Shown here piece after piece: positions 1 through 11,984 of a DNA stretch of 64,000 nt (positions are counted from its first letter, which is position 1; each line of letters opens with the position of its first letter). The stretch covers positions 13,154,001-13,218,000 of the forward strand of contig NC_053201.1 of the NCBI RefSeq assembly GCF_905163445.1, given 5' to 3'. This DNA comes from Pararge aegeria (taxonomy: Eukaryota > Arthropoda > Insecta > Lepidoptera > Nymphalidae). A program made the position numbers and the translations under genes. Below the pieces are notes generated by a model. That model saw only the letters and a list, made by a program, of their open reading frames with translations, was not told the DNA's origin and made no database searches.

Positions 1-950
1 TTCACCTCATAAAGGTTAAACAGCAACTTACTGTGTCTGGAGTCAATACATTCGAAGCTGAAGGTCTGCAGCAAGATGTAAATATCCCCATTTTGAGTAA
101 AATATATAAACACGCGCTATTTAAACGCAGTCACATCACAAATTCCATTAATATTGCGAAAAATCACAAATCGCAACTTGCTTTGCCAACTTCTAATACA
201 AAATTGACATTTGTTTGCGAAGGTTTGTGATTTAAATTCTGACAACTAAATAAACGTTCAAGAATTTTACTAATAAATTACTGAACTTGAACTTGAAGGT
301 GAAATGTCAATTAAAGCACTTGAAATTATAATATCTAAAAAAATAAAATTATACACTTACAGTTACTCAATTAACAAAACTAATTACATCTAATTAAAGC
401 GTTATTATCATAATATACATTTCCACTGTGCGATCTGAATATTTAAACACAACAAAATTGTTATTCCATTTAGATTTCTATTACTAACCATTCTTTTCCA
501 AATATTACAAATGTTTGCCATTTTTTCTTTGATTTTATCTTATTAGACGATTATGTCGTTGCTTCAAAGGTCGTATCAAGTGAATCACGGACCGCGGCTA
601 AAGCGCAATAGATTGAAAGTAAACCACGCAAGTCAGAATATATCGATCAATAGTTCAAAAATAGCCTTTTTGGTTATATGAAGTAGTTAAGCGATAAGCT
701 TAAGTTAGAGAAAGAATAAATTATTTTAATTAGTTTTAATTTATTTTTGCTTAGATATTTTAGAAAATTGTAGGAATGTAAGGCGAGGAACATCACTTAA
801 TCTACTCCATCGATACTTTTATCTGAAGAGAATGGCAACATTGACAAAATGAACCAAATTTGTCGATAAAAAGTAAATCACTAACGCAAAGTACATTTAC
901 GGTGGGCTGTCGAAAATATTAAAGGAAAAATAATAATTGCGTTATAAAAT
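1..950. other. AT-rich sequence upstream of ATPsynB
   Basis: No coding signal recognised. It holds the ATPsynB 5' UTR and promoter, but no TATA or clear initiator is visible. Confidence 0.4.
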
Positions 951-3900
951 ATGCTTTCACGCGTAGCTTTGCGTACAGGTACGTTTAATTATTAAAAAAC
1001 CATATTGCTCTATTGTTCTTTTGTATATTAATCACATATTAACCTTGGTTGTAGGGAGGTTTATGTAATCGCAAGTTTGACAGGTGCGGAATTTCTATTT
1101 GGAATAAGGTTTTTTTTCCACATGTTTTTTCTTTTGATACAGCGTAAAAACCACTATGTATTGAGGCAAAAATATAAATTAAATTATAATAATTATATAT
1201 TCTCTAGTATTTAATAATCTAACCTTACTTTTTTCCAGCTGATAATGTATGTCTCTATAACTTGTAGTGTTGGTACTCTATCAATAAAAGTAATAAAATA
1301 GGTACCATACCAAGTACTATATCACATCGGATAGATTAAAAGCACCTCCGGCTGTATATTAATCTTAAGTCCAAATTGATTCTTATTAAATAAGAATTGT
1401 ATTGAAATACTTACCTAACAATTTTTTTGTGTGCTAGGCAAGTTTCTCATGAAACATAAATATCACATGAGTCAAGTTTTCAAAGTTAATTCTGTTATTT
1501 TGGCTAGGAGAACACTACCAAGTTATAGTAATACAAAGCCCACCAATTTGTTGACCCACCAGTCTGTGAATGTGATTGTGGTTGGTCTAAGCTCTAATCT
1601 CTTATGAAATATTTTCCAGCTTTGGCCCGACAGTCCGCCAGCACATCCCTAGTGGCTCGCACATCAGCCACAGATGTCTCTGGTGTGCGTGATGAAGTAA
1701 ACTTCCCCAGGCCTGTGCGAGGCGAGCCCGGTAAAGTCAGACTTGGCTTCATTCCTGAAGAATGGTAATTTGTTGTTTTGGATTTATATACGAAAAGGAA
1801 TTATTTTTGAATCTATGACGTCTAACACATAACTGAGATTATAATAATTAAACGGAAGAGTTTGTTTATTTGTTTTAGGATATTTAAAATTGCAGGACAT
1901 ATGGTTGGATATATTGTGTAGCATAGTAAAGATAGCTTGTATTGAAACCCTACCAACAGTTTTGATAAACTGCTCAGATTTTTATTTATATAAGGTATTC
2001 TCCACAATTACAGAAATGTCACTACCCAGTACTCTAATAAAACCATCTGACACAATGCTTTGATATTAATAATTCAAATTTAGAAACTTTGACTTTTACA
2101 AAACATGTTGATTAAAGTGATGTCTCATTTCCAGGTTCCAATTCTTCCATTCCAAGACAGGTGTTACTGGACCCTACACATTTGGTGCTGGTCTCATCAC
2201 ATACCTTTTCAGCAAGGAAATCTATGTCATGGAGCATGAATATTACACTGGTCTATCCATCTTCCTTATTGTCTATTACGCAACCAAGAAGATGGGCCCG
2301 CAAGTAGCTGCCTGGCTGGATAAGGAAGTTGATGTAAGTTGATTCTATTTAACTTCTATGGACATGTCGCAAGTGTTTGCACTATTTATTATTATTATTA
2401 TTATTAAGTGCTGTCTGCTACCATATGCCCAAAAATGTCTGCTTAAAATGAATTATCTATGTATCAAATTTTTAATTGGAAAAATATGGTACAGGAAGTG
2501 ATCTTAATTTTCTGTATGTTTAAAAAAGACAAGTAAATGGGCTACATTCTTAATAATGAGATAAGTATTACAAAATTACAAATTTTGAGGAAATATTTTC
2601 AAAATAGTAACCCCAGATTAAGAGGCTATGTTCTCAAGCTATGTTCTCCCAAGCACTTCATCACAATAGAGTTAAAAAAATGTGGAATGTAGCCTGAAGA
2701 TGTAGTGACTGCAGTATCACTAAATCAGTTTAAGAATAGACTTGACAAAGAGCACAATAAATGATATAGCTCCCTTATTTTAAAAAAAATTCGTTAATAG
2801 TATAGCAACCACTTTTGCATCAGCAAAAGCGGCTAATAATAACTCTTTATTTGTCATCCAAATATTAAAAAAAGTAATTAATTCATTGGTCTAAATATTC
2901 ATTTAAAGAGTTAAACAGTTGTCTAAGACTTTGTTGACATAAGTTTAAACAATGTGTTATGCACATTAAATGGTGGTTGCTATACTATTAAGGAATATTT
3001 TATAAGGCTGCTTGTAAGCATGCTGCGCCACTCTCATCTCTCGCAAGATAGTAAAATTCTAAAGATTGGAAACTTTTAAATGATATTGAAAAAGAGCTAT
3101 CTGCTGAGTTTCTTGCTGGCTCTTGGTAGAATCTGCTTTCCAAACTCATTATAAACAGACAGACTTGATGTTTCAAAAGTGCTTAAAAACCAGGCCAGTT
3201 AAATGAATTGTGAATTTTGTAGTATAAGTAATATGTGAAATTGTGTTCCTTTTCATAATTTGGTAGTTCAAAATTGATGTGAGCAGAAGTTTCATAAAAG
3301 TCCTAGGCCTGTGTCTATCTCGGAGGATAACCACTTAATCAGAATTTAATAATATTCCTTGTTTAACCACAAAATTAAGATCATACAGCACCCTCATTCA
3401 GCCATTATTGCATGCAGTGTGTTGTAACCAAAAACAGTGAAAACACCCCACACAGGTAGTGAGACCTGTGTGGGGTGTTTTCACACCCGCAGAATGTTGC
3501 GAGCTCACAAACTTATTCCAAATTTCCCACTTTATGGTAAATGTTTGGAACATTAGAGGTAAAATAATTACCGCGTACAGAGTCTGAGAAACACTACTAA
3601 AGTGGAGTGGTTTTTGATGCTTCAATATTAGCAGTGTAAACGGTTTAAACCTCATTTGGGGTAGTCAGCAATGTAAACTCATCCTTATTTGCAGGCAGTC
3701 GAAAACACCTGGAATGAGGGTAGGATCCAGAGCGTCAAGAGCCTCGAAGACGCCATCGCCAACGAGAAGGACGCGCAGTGGAGAGCTCAGGGCCAGGAAC
3801 TCCTCATGGAAGCCAAGAAAGAGAACGTGCTGTTGCAGCTGGAGGCTGCGTACCGGGAGCGCCTGATGAACGCCTACCAGGAGGTAAGTCGCTTGGCGGT

Positions 3901-5109
3901 GTACACACCTTGAACTTCGGGCCAAATAATAAAAACTATTTTTTTTAATACACATTAAACGTTTATGTCATATCAATACATTACTGTGGCCCAAAGGGCA
4001 CGGGTCTCTTCCCACAATGAGAAGGGGGGTTAATGCTGTAGTCCAACACGCTGGCCCAGTGTGGATTGATGGACTCCACTTACTTTGAGAACATAATGGA
4101 GATCTGTTACTTCTTACTTGTACTTTGTTGAAGCAAATGATTTTAGAATTGAGCTCAAAGGATAATTCATAAAATTAAGCGGTTTGTGTTGGGATTCGAA
4201 CTTGCTCCTCGAAAGTGAAGTCCTCACTTAAAGGGTTATCACAGCTTCACTGGGCTATCATAAATTTACCGTTTATGTATATTTCCCAAAAATAAGGCAC
4301 CATATAGGCAATAATTAATAGAGGAAATTTTACTTTTAGCATATATTTTGTTGGCAATTTTTTTTAATTCCACTACAAGTTAACCCGAGACTGCAATCTC
4401 ACCTAGTGGTGGTAAATGATGCATTCAAAGATGTTCGCGCCGAGCGCTATGAAAAGTAAGCTTAATTTGCTATACTCCGCGAAAAGCAGGAGAATCTGTA
4501 TGGTAGTATTTATAATTTCTTCAATACTTATAATCCACACCAAACAGATCATCGGCAATGTACCTCTATGCAAGTTTCGCTCCGAAACCGAAGCATCCTC
4601 AGGAGATGTTGACTTCACAATAAATAAAACAATACTCCTCTAAAAGTTTAGCAGTTATACTAAACACATACCCCTGTCGGTATCGGTTTCTACACTGCAT
4701 TGTTCTGGAACGGTAGGATGGTATCTTTAGCTCTGCTGAGACCTTCAGACCAGACCAGAGAATTCTGAATCATAAATTCCCATATTAGCCCTACCGAAGT
4801 TGTCTTCTACTTATTCAAAGAGCTCTACACTACACCAGGATGATGTCAAAAAACTAATTTCCCACACTACACCAGGATGATGTCAAAAAACTAATTTTCC
4901 ACACTACACCAGGATTTCCTTGTGTTCAGGTCAAACGCCGCCTGGACTACCAGCTGGAAAAGTCGTCACTGGAGCGCCGCATAGCCCAGAAGAACATGGT
5001 GGACTGGATAGTGCTCAACGTGACCAAGGCCATCACCCCTGACCAGGAGAAGCAGACCTTGGACCGCTGCATCGCCGACCTGGCCTCGCTCGCCGTCGCC
5101 AGGAAGTGA
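951..5109 (+). CDS. ATPsynB: Mitochondrial ATP synthase subunit b, five exons, complete
   Basis: Subunit b of the F1Fo ATP synthase, part of the peripheral stalk that holds F1 against rotation in the inner mitochondrial membrane. Exons: 951-978, 1620-1764, 2135-2333, 3695-3883, 4930-5109. All introns are GT-AG and phases match, giving 741 nt (246 aa plus TGA). The first exon encodes MLSRVALRT; together with the Ser/Arg/Ala-rich start of exon 2 it forms a typical mitochondrial presequence. Residues about 71-110 carry two hydrophobic segments (PYTFGAGLITYLFS and TGLSIFLIVYY). The rest is a charged helix (LDYQLEKSSLERRIAQKNMVDW) typical of the b-subunit stalk. Family assignment rests on recognising the motifs, not on a search. 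Intron 3 contains a 21-bp palindrome. Intron 4 contains two nested repeats and a 37-bp tandem repeat next to the last acceptor. A poly(A) signal follows at 5156. Confidence 0.93.
2615..2765 (+). mobile_element. Decayed non-LTR reverse transcriptase tail
   Basis: The translation PEDVVTAVSLNQFKNRLDKEH resembles the conserved LPxDVV..S...FK..LD tail of non-LTR reverse transcriptases. The frame is broken upstream. In ATPsynB intron 3. Confidence 0.45.
2798..2987. mobile_element. Small TIR element flanked by TTAA (piggyBac-like MITE)
   Basis: Perfect 15-bp inverted ends TAGTATAGCAACCAC, flanked by TTAA on both sides (2794-2797, 2988-2991), the target of piggyBac-type transposases. It lies in ATPsynB intron 3. 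Termini lack the usual CCY start, so the superfamily is tentative. Confidence 0.6.
3030..3220 (+). mobile_element. LINE 3' UTR fragment in ATPsynB intron 3
   Basis: Matches the 62640-62815 tail (TCTCGCAAGATAG, GCTGAGTTTCTTG, AAAAGTGCTTA). 5'-truncated as expected for target-primed reverse transcription. Confidence 0.65.
3437..3484. repeat. Perfect palindrome, 21-bp arms, 6-nt loop, ATPsynB intron 3
   Basis: Arm starts GTGAAAACACCCCACACAGG (3437-3457), loop AGTGAG, exact complement 3464-3484. Confidence 0.95.
3985..4265 (+). repeat. Interspersed repeat, CACGGG/AGAAGGGGTTAA family
   Basis: Contains GGGCACGGGTCTCTTCCC, ACGCTGGCCCAGTG, GAGAACATAATGGAGA. Further copies: 24735-24920 (-), 25045-25350 (-, interrupted), 27500-27780 (split by the hAT MITE), 33415-33700 (+), 35400-35660 (+) and 57463-57560 (+); short pieces at 22190-22240 and 27180-27265. 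Confidence 0.65.
4416..4650 (+). repeat. Interspersed repeat, three copies in the window; nested
   Basis: Contains TACTCCGCGAAAAGCAGGAG, CACACCAAACAGATC and GCATCCTCAGGAGATGTTGA. Inverted copy at 11556-11740; shorter copy at 17221-17330. Flanking halves of another repeat (TTCCACTACAAGTTAACCC at 4368 and CCAGACCAG near 4751) show this one inserted into it. Confidence 0.6.
4828..4916. repeat. 37-bp tandem repeat, about 2.4 units, next to ATPsynB exon 5
   Basis: Units start at 4828, 4865 and 4902 with CACTACACCAGGATGATGTC. The third is cut after 15 bp and runs into the exon 5 acceptor tract (exon starts 4930). Confidence 0.8.
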
Positions 5110-5155
5110 ACTTAGGAACAAGCTATTTATTATGCAATATGTTGTACAATATGTT

Positions 5156-5161
5156 ATTAAA
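5156..5161 (+). promoter_or_regulatory. Poly(A) signal ATTAAA of ATPsynB
   Basis: ATTAAA lies 47 bp after the ATPsynB stop codon. It is the first canonical-type signal after the gene and fits a short 3' UTR. Confidence 0.55.
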
Positions 5162-6949
5162 GTGAGATAAATCGTCGTATAGTTTGTCGAGTGTTTTATT
5201 TCTTATCTTATTAAGTCAATAGAAAAAAAACTACAAGCGCGAATTCAAGACATACTTATTTTAACAACCTTTATCGTAGCAATGCAATGACTTTGACCTA
5301 CATACTTTTCGCTAGCATCGTTGTTGCAATGTATGAATGTTGAGATGCCATTTATTTGTATCCACACACATAGTTTCATTTTCTTTTTATACAGTGTATA
5401 TGCCATGTAACGTCCCTCGATTTAACGACGAACTCCCTAAAGCGTTGAAATTAATTGGTTTTGCTTGGTTTAGCTTTTCTTCCATACAATGATACACTCT
5501 ACATAGCATTACACCCAACCTCAATATCGACAACAATTGAGTAATAAAGTACTTTTTAAGGTGCTAAAATTACTAAAAACTGCGCAGCTGTGTACGTTTT
5601 TTTTGTCGCTTTATTGTCCTAGCCCGCAATAAACTCGACTGTCTGCAACATCCATACGGACTTTCTAAGAAATTCGTTTTTTAACAAATTGGGATTGATT
5701 GCAGTGTAGACTGTCGTTGACCATGACTAATAAGTAGGAGTCGTGGATTATCTATAAGTTCTCATATACTTAGGTGCAGCAAAAGACGTCAGACAAAAAT
5801 AACCGACTATACGCAATAGCATTCAAAAAAGATTCTTTTTTATATGTACATAACTACTAAAACTTGTCTGAAAAAAATGTTTCTTTTTCTAATTCTGATT
5901 TTTTTCTCTCCATTTAACGACAACTCTTTATAACGCCATAAAATGCACAGTCCCTTCAGTGTCGTTACATAGAGTTTACACTGTATATTCTTTTGTAATC
6001 TAACATTGTTATGAATGTTTTATTAGATAACATACTGCACAGTTAAACCCAACTGGCGTTTATGTGGCACTTAATGTAACACAATTTTGTATGTTTTTTT
6101 TAACCGAGTTACCCAGTTTCCCACTTGGATAGTTTTTTTAAAGTTCGTATCGTCATAACTGTCATTTACAAACCGATTTTACCGTCATAACAAAAGAGCT
6201 GATGGTGAAGTTCCGGGAGAACTCGAGCATTAGCGCCCTGGCTTCGAGAAAGGCAATATATTGTAGGAGATTATGGGCAGATGACATTCGGATATTATTA
6301 CTTAGATATAATTGCAAACCCACTAAAAACGTAGAAAAACAAAGTCCTAAAAAAACCGACTTTGTATTATTTATATTAAAGAAAACAAGAAATAATTTAT
6401 CTTATTTTTTTTTTTTTTTGTAAAGAAAAACCGACTTTGTATTACAACTAAAAATTTTTAAGTCGTTGCCAAGTTAAATGTAGAAAGTTACTATGTATAT
6501 ATCATATACTTCATATTCTCTTTTATATAGTAGCAGGGAAAGAAATCAGAGAATTTTAGAAATCCCGTGCGAACAATTTGTTTTCCTGGGATGAAAAGTA
6601 ACCTATGTTACTCTCCGTCAACTTACACTATGCGAAAAAATAAAGTCGATTGTTTGTGAAGTTAGGCCAAAAACTTTTGCATTTCGCACACACTACACGT
6701 AGTGTTCCGCTAAGTGAGTTCTGTACCTAGAATAGTCGTTATAGATGGATAATATCTTCATCAAATCACTTTTCTCACTCAATCAATCTACGATATATCG
6801 ATATAAAAATCTATCGAAAAATTATCAAACAGTATATATTCCAATATGTGGAAACACAGCTGACAACGTCGTGCCAGAGACGTATTTTCTACTAACTATA
6901 TTGTCTATCTTCACTGAAAGAACAAAGAAAGAAAAGTAGTCTTTTTATC
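5162..6949. other. Intergenic, repeat remnants
   Basis: AT-rich; includes degraded AAACCGACTTTGTATTA motifs at 6355 and 6427 and a Helitron-like fragment near 6540-6650. No gene recognised. Confidence 0.4.
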
Positions 6950-6957
6950 ACACATTT

Positions 6958-7392
6958 TATGGAGGGTAGAGGTAAGGAGTGTCATCTGTGTATATGAAAA
7001 AGTGTCGTCAAAATGTATTAAATTAGAATGGCGCCACATTTGCATCAGGGTAACTCTTAAAAGAAGCGCCAAATATAAATATTGTTAGAGTAGGCTTGAA
7101 AAATAAACAAGGAAGTATGGAGATACAAGGAAGTAAGGTTATATTTACCACAATATTTTGTACAACGTAAGTTGTTGAAATTCTCAATAATTAACTACTT
7201 TAGTCGATAATGACATTAAATTTTTAACTCGGCATACTTCAATTCATCTACGATTGCTACATTCATACCATACCCTGTGCATCAACCAGCGCCATTGTGG
7301 AGGATTTTTGAACTGTTATTTAGCGCAACAACTGGACACTTTTTCAACTTTTCTCCCATATAAGATGACTCTCCTTACCTCTACCCTCCATA
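6958..7392. mobile_element. hAT-type nonautonomous element with long TIRs
   Basis: Inverted ends begin TATGGAGGGTAGAGGTAAGG and remain similar for about 50 bp. Flanks are the perfect 8-bp direct repeat ACACATTT (6950-6957 and 7393-7400), the duplication size of hAT elements. 435 bp, no ORF of note. Confidence 0.8.
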
Positions 7393-7400
7393 ACACATTT

Positions 7401-9250
7401 GTGTAAAATGTTACTTTTGGATCATAAAATTGTTTGATATAAAAATCCGTGACAGAGGAGCTGGCTCAGTATAGCTGCGTAGTAGAAAGCGTAGCACTGG
7501 TTTTCAGCCAGCCCCCTTATCTTCGTTATCGCGATAAAAAGGGACAATAACACAGAATATAATATTTAAACAAACGTAACTGTCTACGACTTTGTCTATA
7601 ATAAATGTTTTAATATTATACATTATTTTCGGCCCTTCCAACTTGCCTACGGGGCGAATGTAGGTGCTGTGTTTCGGAGGCACTAACGCCGCGTAAGTTA
7701 TTGAATCAACTCTGGAACTAAAAGTTAAGAGTAAAGAAGCAGGCTTTTTAAATTTATCCTATAACACATAAATAACGCGGGTAAAACTATAAGTTGAATG
7801 TCCATGTTTTCAATATGCTCCCAACAAATTTCTGGGGAACTGAAGTTTAGGTTCGTTGGTAGAGATATGTTAAAGATATAAGAGTTTTCTTGTAAATAGT
7901 CATACTATTTCTGGTACAGAATAGAAATAAAAAACTCCTAGTAGACCCGGAGATATAGGTACAAAGTAGAAACTCAAATAAAAAACATTAGTTTGTTACA
8001 ATAATTTTATTACAATACGATATTACTTGACAACAGTAGGTATGGTTATTCAGTTAAAGGCGTATAGCCCACAGTTAAAGCTCTTTACAACATATCGTCA
8101 CCTAACATTCCTCGAAAAAACCTTACAAAACAATTAGGTAGGTAAATACCTTGTTAAAATATAAAAAAACATAAGCGCTCCTCTAAAATATAATAACTTA
8201 AAAACGATAGACATCAGTCCTCTATGGGGTTATAGTCGTCTTTGCAGTTTCCCTCATTATTTTTGAGTTATAATCTAAGATTATTCTAAATTACGTACAT
8301 TTTATTGTGTATTTCTTTTCTTATTAGCCTTCGTAATTAGATACAAGATACAATATTACGAAACTGAATAGAATTGTTTGTAGCCCCACGTAGGGTGCCA
8401 GCGATCAAATATTGGCACCCAACGTGGGACTTACTTTTTTATTGTGCGATTAATTTGGCACTGCGTTCGCAGTGTTAGATAAAACAACCTATAAATAGCA
8501 TTGATAGAGCAACTATTGTTAAAGCCAAATAAATTGTGTGTTGTTTAAAGGAATTCCTTACACTATGAAATAAAAATTAAAAAATAACGAAATCATGACA
8601 TAAAATAAACAATACACTGGTAGTAAATTTTTTCATGCTTGACATAAATTTAAACTATCTTTTCGTTAATATTTTCAATGTAAAGTATATTTTTAACATA
8701 TTAAAGAACTACAACACATACTTTTCTATTTAATTACTTTTCAATAATTTCAAAAGCCTTTTTTTTTTTTTTAATACTTTACACTAAAAAGTAATGCAAA
8801 GATTGTTTAAATTAAATACATGTAAGAAAAAAAGTATGTTTCCTAGGTGCTACCTTCGACTGTTTGGCGGTAGTGTGCTTATTATTCATCTATTTCACAG
8901 ATATGTACAACTAGAGAAACTGTCATAAAACAATTTTTTAACAATAACTATGATTATAATACAGAATGGAATTTGTAATGAGTTCCTATGATTAGGAATA
9001 AGAACAATCTAAATTGAATGGATAGGTTTAAAATTAACATAATGGATATTAAATAAATAAACAATATTAAACAAAACATGATAAATAGTTCACCTTAATT
9101 ATGTTATAAGTAAGAACAAATGGAAAAATTTAATTAAGGTGGCCCTAGACGCCCGCATCTCCATACAAAAGCCGGCAGATCACTATGAATCAGACTACAC
9201 TATGAATTTCCCTAAATCCTTAACTAAGCTAGACATAACTTTGCCTGTGC
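7401..9250. other. Intergenic, no gene recognised
   Basis: AT-rich sequence with poly-A/T runs. Apart from the hairpin at 8395 nothing stands out. Confidence 0.4.
8395..8432. repeat. Imperfect hairpin containing TGGCACCCAACGTGGGAC
   Basis: CCCCACGTAGGGTGCCA and TGGCACCCAACGTGGGAC are near-complementary. The right arm resembles a tRNA primer-binding site of LTR elements, but no LTRs were found around it. Confidence 0.4.
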
Positions 9251-9550
9251 CAGGGGTTCCCAACCTTGTTAGAAAGGCTAGTTAAAATAGTTTGGTAGAA
9301 CTTGTTAGTTAGAGAGATAGGCACAAAAAATAAAACATCCTCATTATGAAACCAATAATACCATAGTAAATAATATTTAAAAAAAGAATTTGTTAGACTA
9401 CAAAAACTCCAACAACAAGATGGCTGAGCTTTTTAAAGTGACACCGCTGCACAGAGATAGTCAAAAAATATCCTTATTGATTGAAGAACAGAAGTACAGC
9501 CTTGCATTGCACCTCTGTACTAACTACGGTGCCCTGGTTGGGAAGCCCTG
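9251..9550. mobile_element. hAT-like MITE with CAGGGGTTCCCAACC ends
   Basis: Exactly 300 bp between CAGGGGTTCCCAACC and GGTTGGGAAGCCCTG (14 of 15 complementary), the terminal type of hAT elements. The flanking 8-mers do not match, so the TSD is lost or the call is incomplete. Confidence 0.55.
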
Positions 9551-10919
9551 ATCTAGGCATTATCTATGCCCAAATTTGAGTAGTAAAAAAATACACAGGA
9601 TTTTTTTATCATCGATTATCTTCTTTGATCAATCAAATCTACAGTAAATCCGACCAATATTAAAAAATGAAAACATTTATTTCTACATTTGAAATATGGA
9701 AGCTATTCAAATATTTTTTTATGCTGCATGAAACGACCACAGGTAATTCATTTTATACCGCCGCTGCACCGCGCCACTTCCATTCTATTTAAGATACTTC
9801 TTACAAACCTTTATTTTCCTTTTTTTTTTTTTGTTTATTATTTTCACCAATGAATAGTGACATTGGAGAGACTCAGTGGATCACCGTTGTAAGACAACAA
9901 AAAAGTAAGTGTATATATTATTACTATTGAAAGTTGACCTTAATTACAAACTGTCTTTTATGAATTTGCTGAGCTGGGTCATAAAATACAAAATAAAAAT
10001 ATAATTTTTATTTGATATTTAGATTAAGTTGTAAGTAATACTATGTCTAGCTTAGATTAGAATAAAGGATTACTGTTAGAGAATTATTATCGGCCGAAAT
10101 CTTTTGGCTGCTCGGTCAGGGTCACCTTGATAAAAATTACAAGTAACTTGATTTCGCTCGCGGGTTCGTTTGCATTTATGTAGTTTTTGTCCATAAATTA
10201 AGGTTTTTTGGAATAGGTAACTATTCTAAAACAAATTTCAGAACGTTTTATTAAGTAGATAATGCGTGAAAGCGTTACAAACGTACATTTATCTACACTA
10301 ATGCTTTTAACATTGTGCATGTGTTCTGCAGAAGGAAAAGTGTATGAAAATCCATTCTGAAGGTGTCGTTACTTTTTAAATTTTTGATTCCCTATGTATA
10401 CTCATAACATGAAGAAAAAAAATGTAGAATAAGTCGGTCTTTTCGAACTTAATCGAGTTGTCAACACGACGTGTCGCTACGATATGTTACGCAAGACTGT
10501 TCTCGACTTGGCTAGTTAGCAAACTTTTAGCCTGTCAGTTTAAGAGCTCGTATAACTTATCTACCTCTTTTTTGATTTATTTAGTTATTAAAATACTGTT
10601 CTAAAACAAAAACTGAAATATTTGTATACATGCTTAATACTCTCATAAATGTACATATACTCCAAAATTCCATTCATTATATTATTATTATTCTTATTAA
10701 CGAATATACAGTATACTGAATACATTATTATTAGTTATAATACAAGCTTTATAAATATTAAATAATTGTATCAAAATTGCACTTAACTTAAAAGTTTCGC
10801 TTAGCAAAAAATGCGTAAAATACAATAATAATAATACGTTATAAAAATATAGTATATCTTTTATTTATAAAATTAGTTATCTCTTTAAACAAAAACTATG
10901 ATTGCGAATTCTATCAAAA
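9551..10919. other. Intergenic, no gene recognised
   Basis: Very AT-rich; no ORF, RNA or clear mobile-element end seen. Confidence 0.4.
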
Positions 10920-11317
10920 TTATAAATTCGACAGACTGTAGAGAAGGGGCCAGTCCAGACACAGCAAAACTGCGATAGCATGCTAGAGCACATCTCCCAT
11001 GGTACTCGTATCTCTTATATTATAAGATAAGCGAGTTAAAAATGATGAAATACACTATGGCTTCTAGGGAAAATTAAGCATCTCACGCTATAATTTTAGG
11101 CATAAGGCTGTCTTAGCACCCTTACAAATGAAGATGGAATAACGTTGTCATTGTTATTCAGTGTTAGAATTGTAAATTCGGCAGACTGTAGAGAAGGGGC
11201 CAGTCCAGACACAGCAAAACTGCGATAGCATGCTAGAGCACATTTCCCATGGTACCTCTTATATAAGATAAGCGAGTTACAAATGATGTAAAACACTATG
11301 GCTTCTAGGGAAAATTA
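10920..11317. repeat. Direct tandem duplication, about 157 bp per copy, 240-bp offset
   Basis: Copies 10920-11075 and 11160-11317 share long identical runs (GAGAAGGGGCCAGTCCAGAC, CACTATGGCTTCTAGGGAA). They are separated by about 85 bp of non-repeated sequence. Confidence 0.8.
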
Positions 11318-11555
11318 TGACGTCAAAATGTGACGTAGGGAGCTGTATGAAGATTTTATTTAAATATCCGTAGGTGATCTACGCTAACATGCGAGGGGAG
11401 TTTTGCCACTGTGAAATCTTGAAAAGATTAGCTGTTTCTATTCCATTGCGGAATTCCATGATAAACTATGAAAATAAACCTCAATTTGCCTTTACCTACT
11501 TCGCGAAAAACAGGACAATTCAGATACCTTTACAATGATTTTACTTAAAAATTAT

Positions 11556-11740
11556 TTATTGGAAAGTCAACATCTCCTGAGGATGCTCCAGTGCCGGAGC
11601 GAAGCGTACGTAGAGAGTATATTGCTGAGGATCTGTTTGGTGCGGAGTATAAATATTGAAGTTATTATAAATTACACCATACAGATTCTCCAGCTTTTCG
11701 CGGAGTACGTATAGCCATTTAGCTTCATAGTCAGCTGTTT
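11556..11740 (-). repeat. Interspersed repeat copy (family of 4416)
   Basis: The minus strand matches the 4460-4620 copy: CGCGAAAAGCTGGAGAATCTG, then CCAAACAGATCCTCAGCA and CATCCTCAGGAGATGTTGAC. The small open frame here is a by-product of the repeat. Confidence 0.6.
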
Positions 11741-11984
11741 TTATCATGACATTTAAAATTTAACAGCAGTTTTGTGACGCCAATTTTTGCAGGTATGAAG
11801 AGGTGCCAAAATTGACGTCACTCACACGTACAACTATTGTCTTCACATAGTACAAGAAATTAGATGAATCCCCTTATTATGCAACCGTTGTGAGTTCTAA
11901 ATTAAGAGGCGAAAGCGTAAACATTCTTGTTTTACATTATATTACATTTTACTCGTATATTAAAGTAAGCATAAACAACAATAC

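Noticed and set aside
33..230. 65-aa ORF at the left edge
   Set aside because: Start is not ATG, composition random, no family features.
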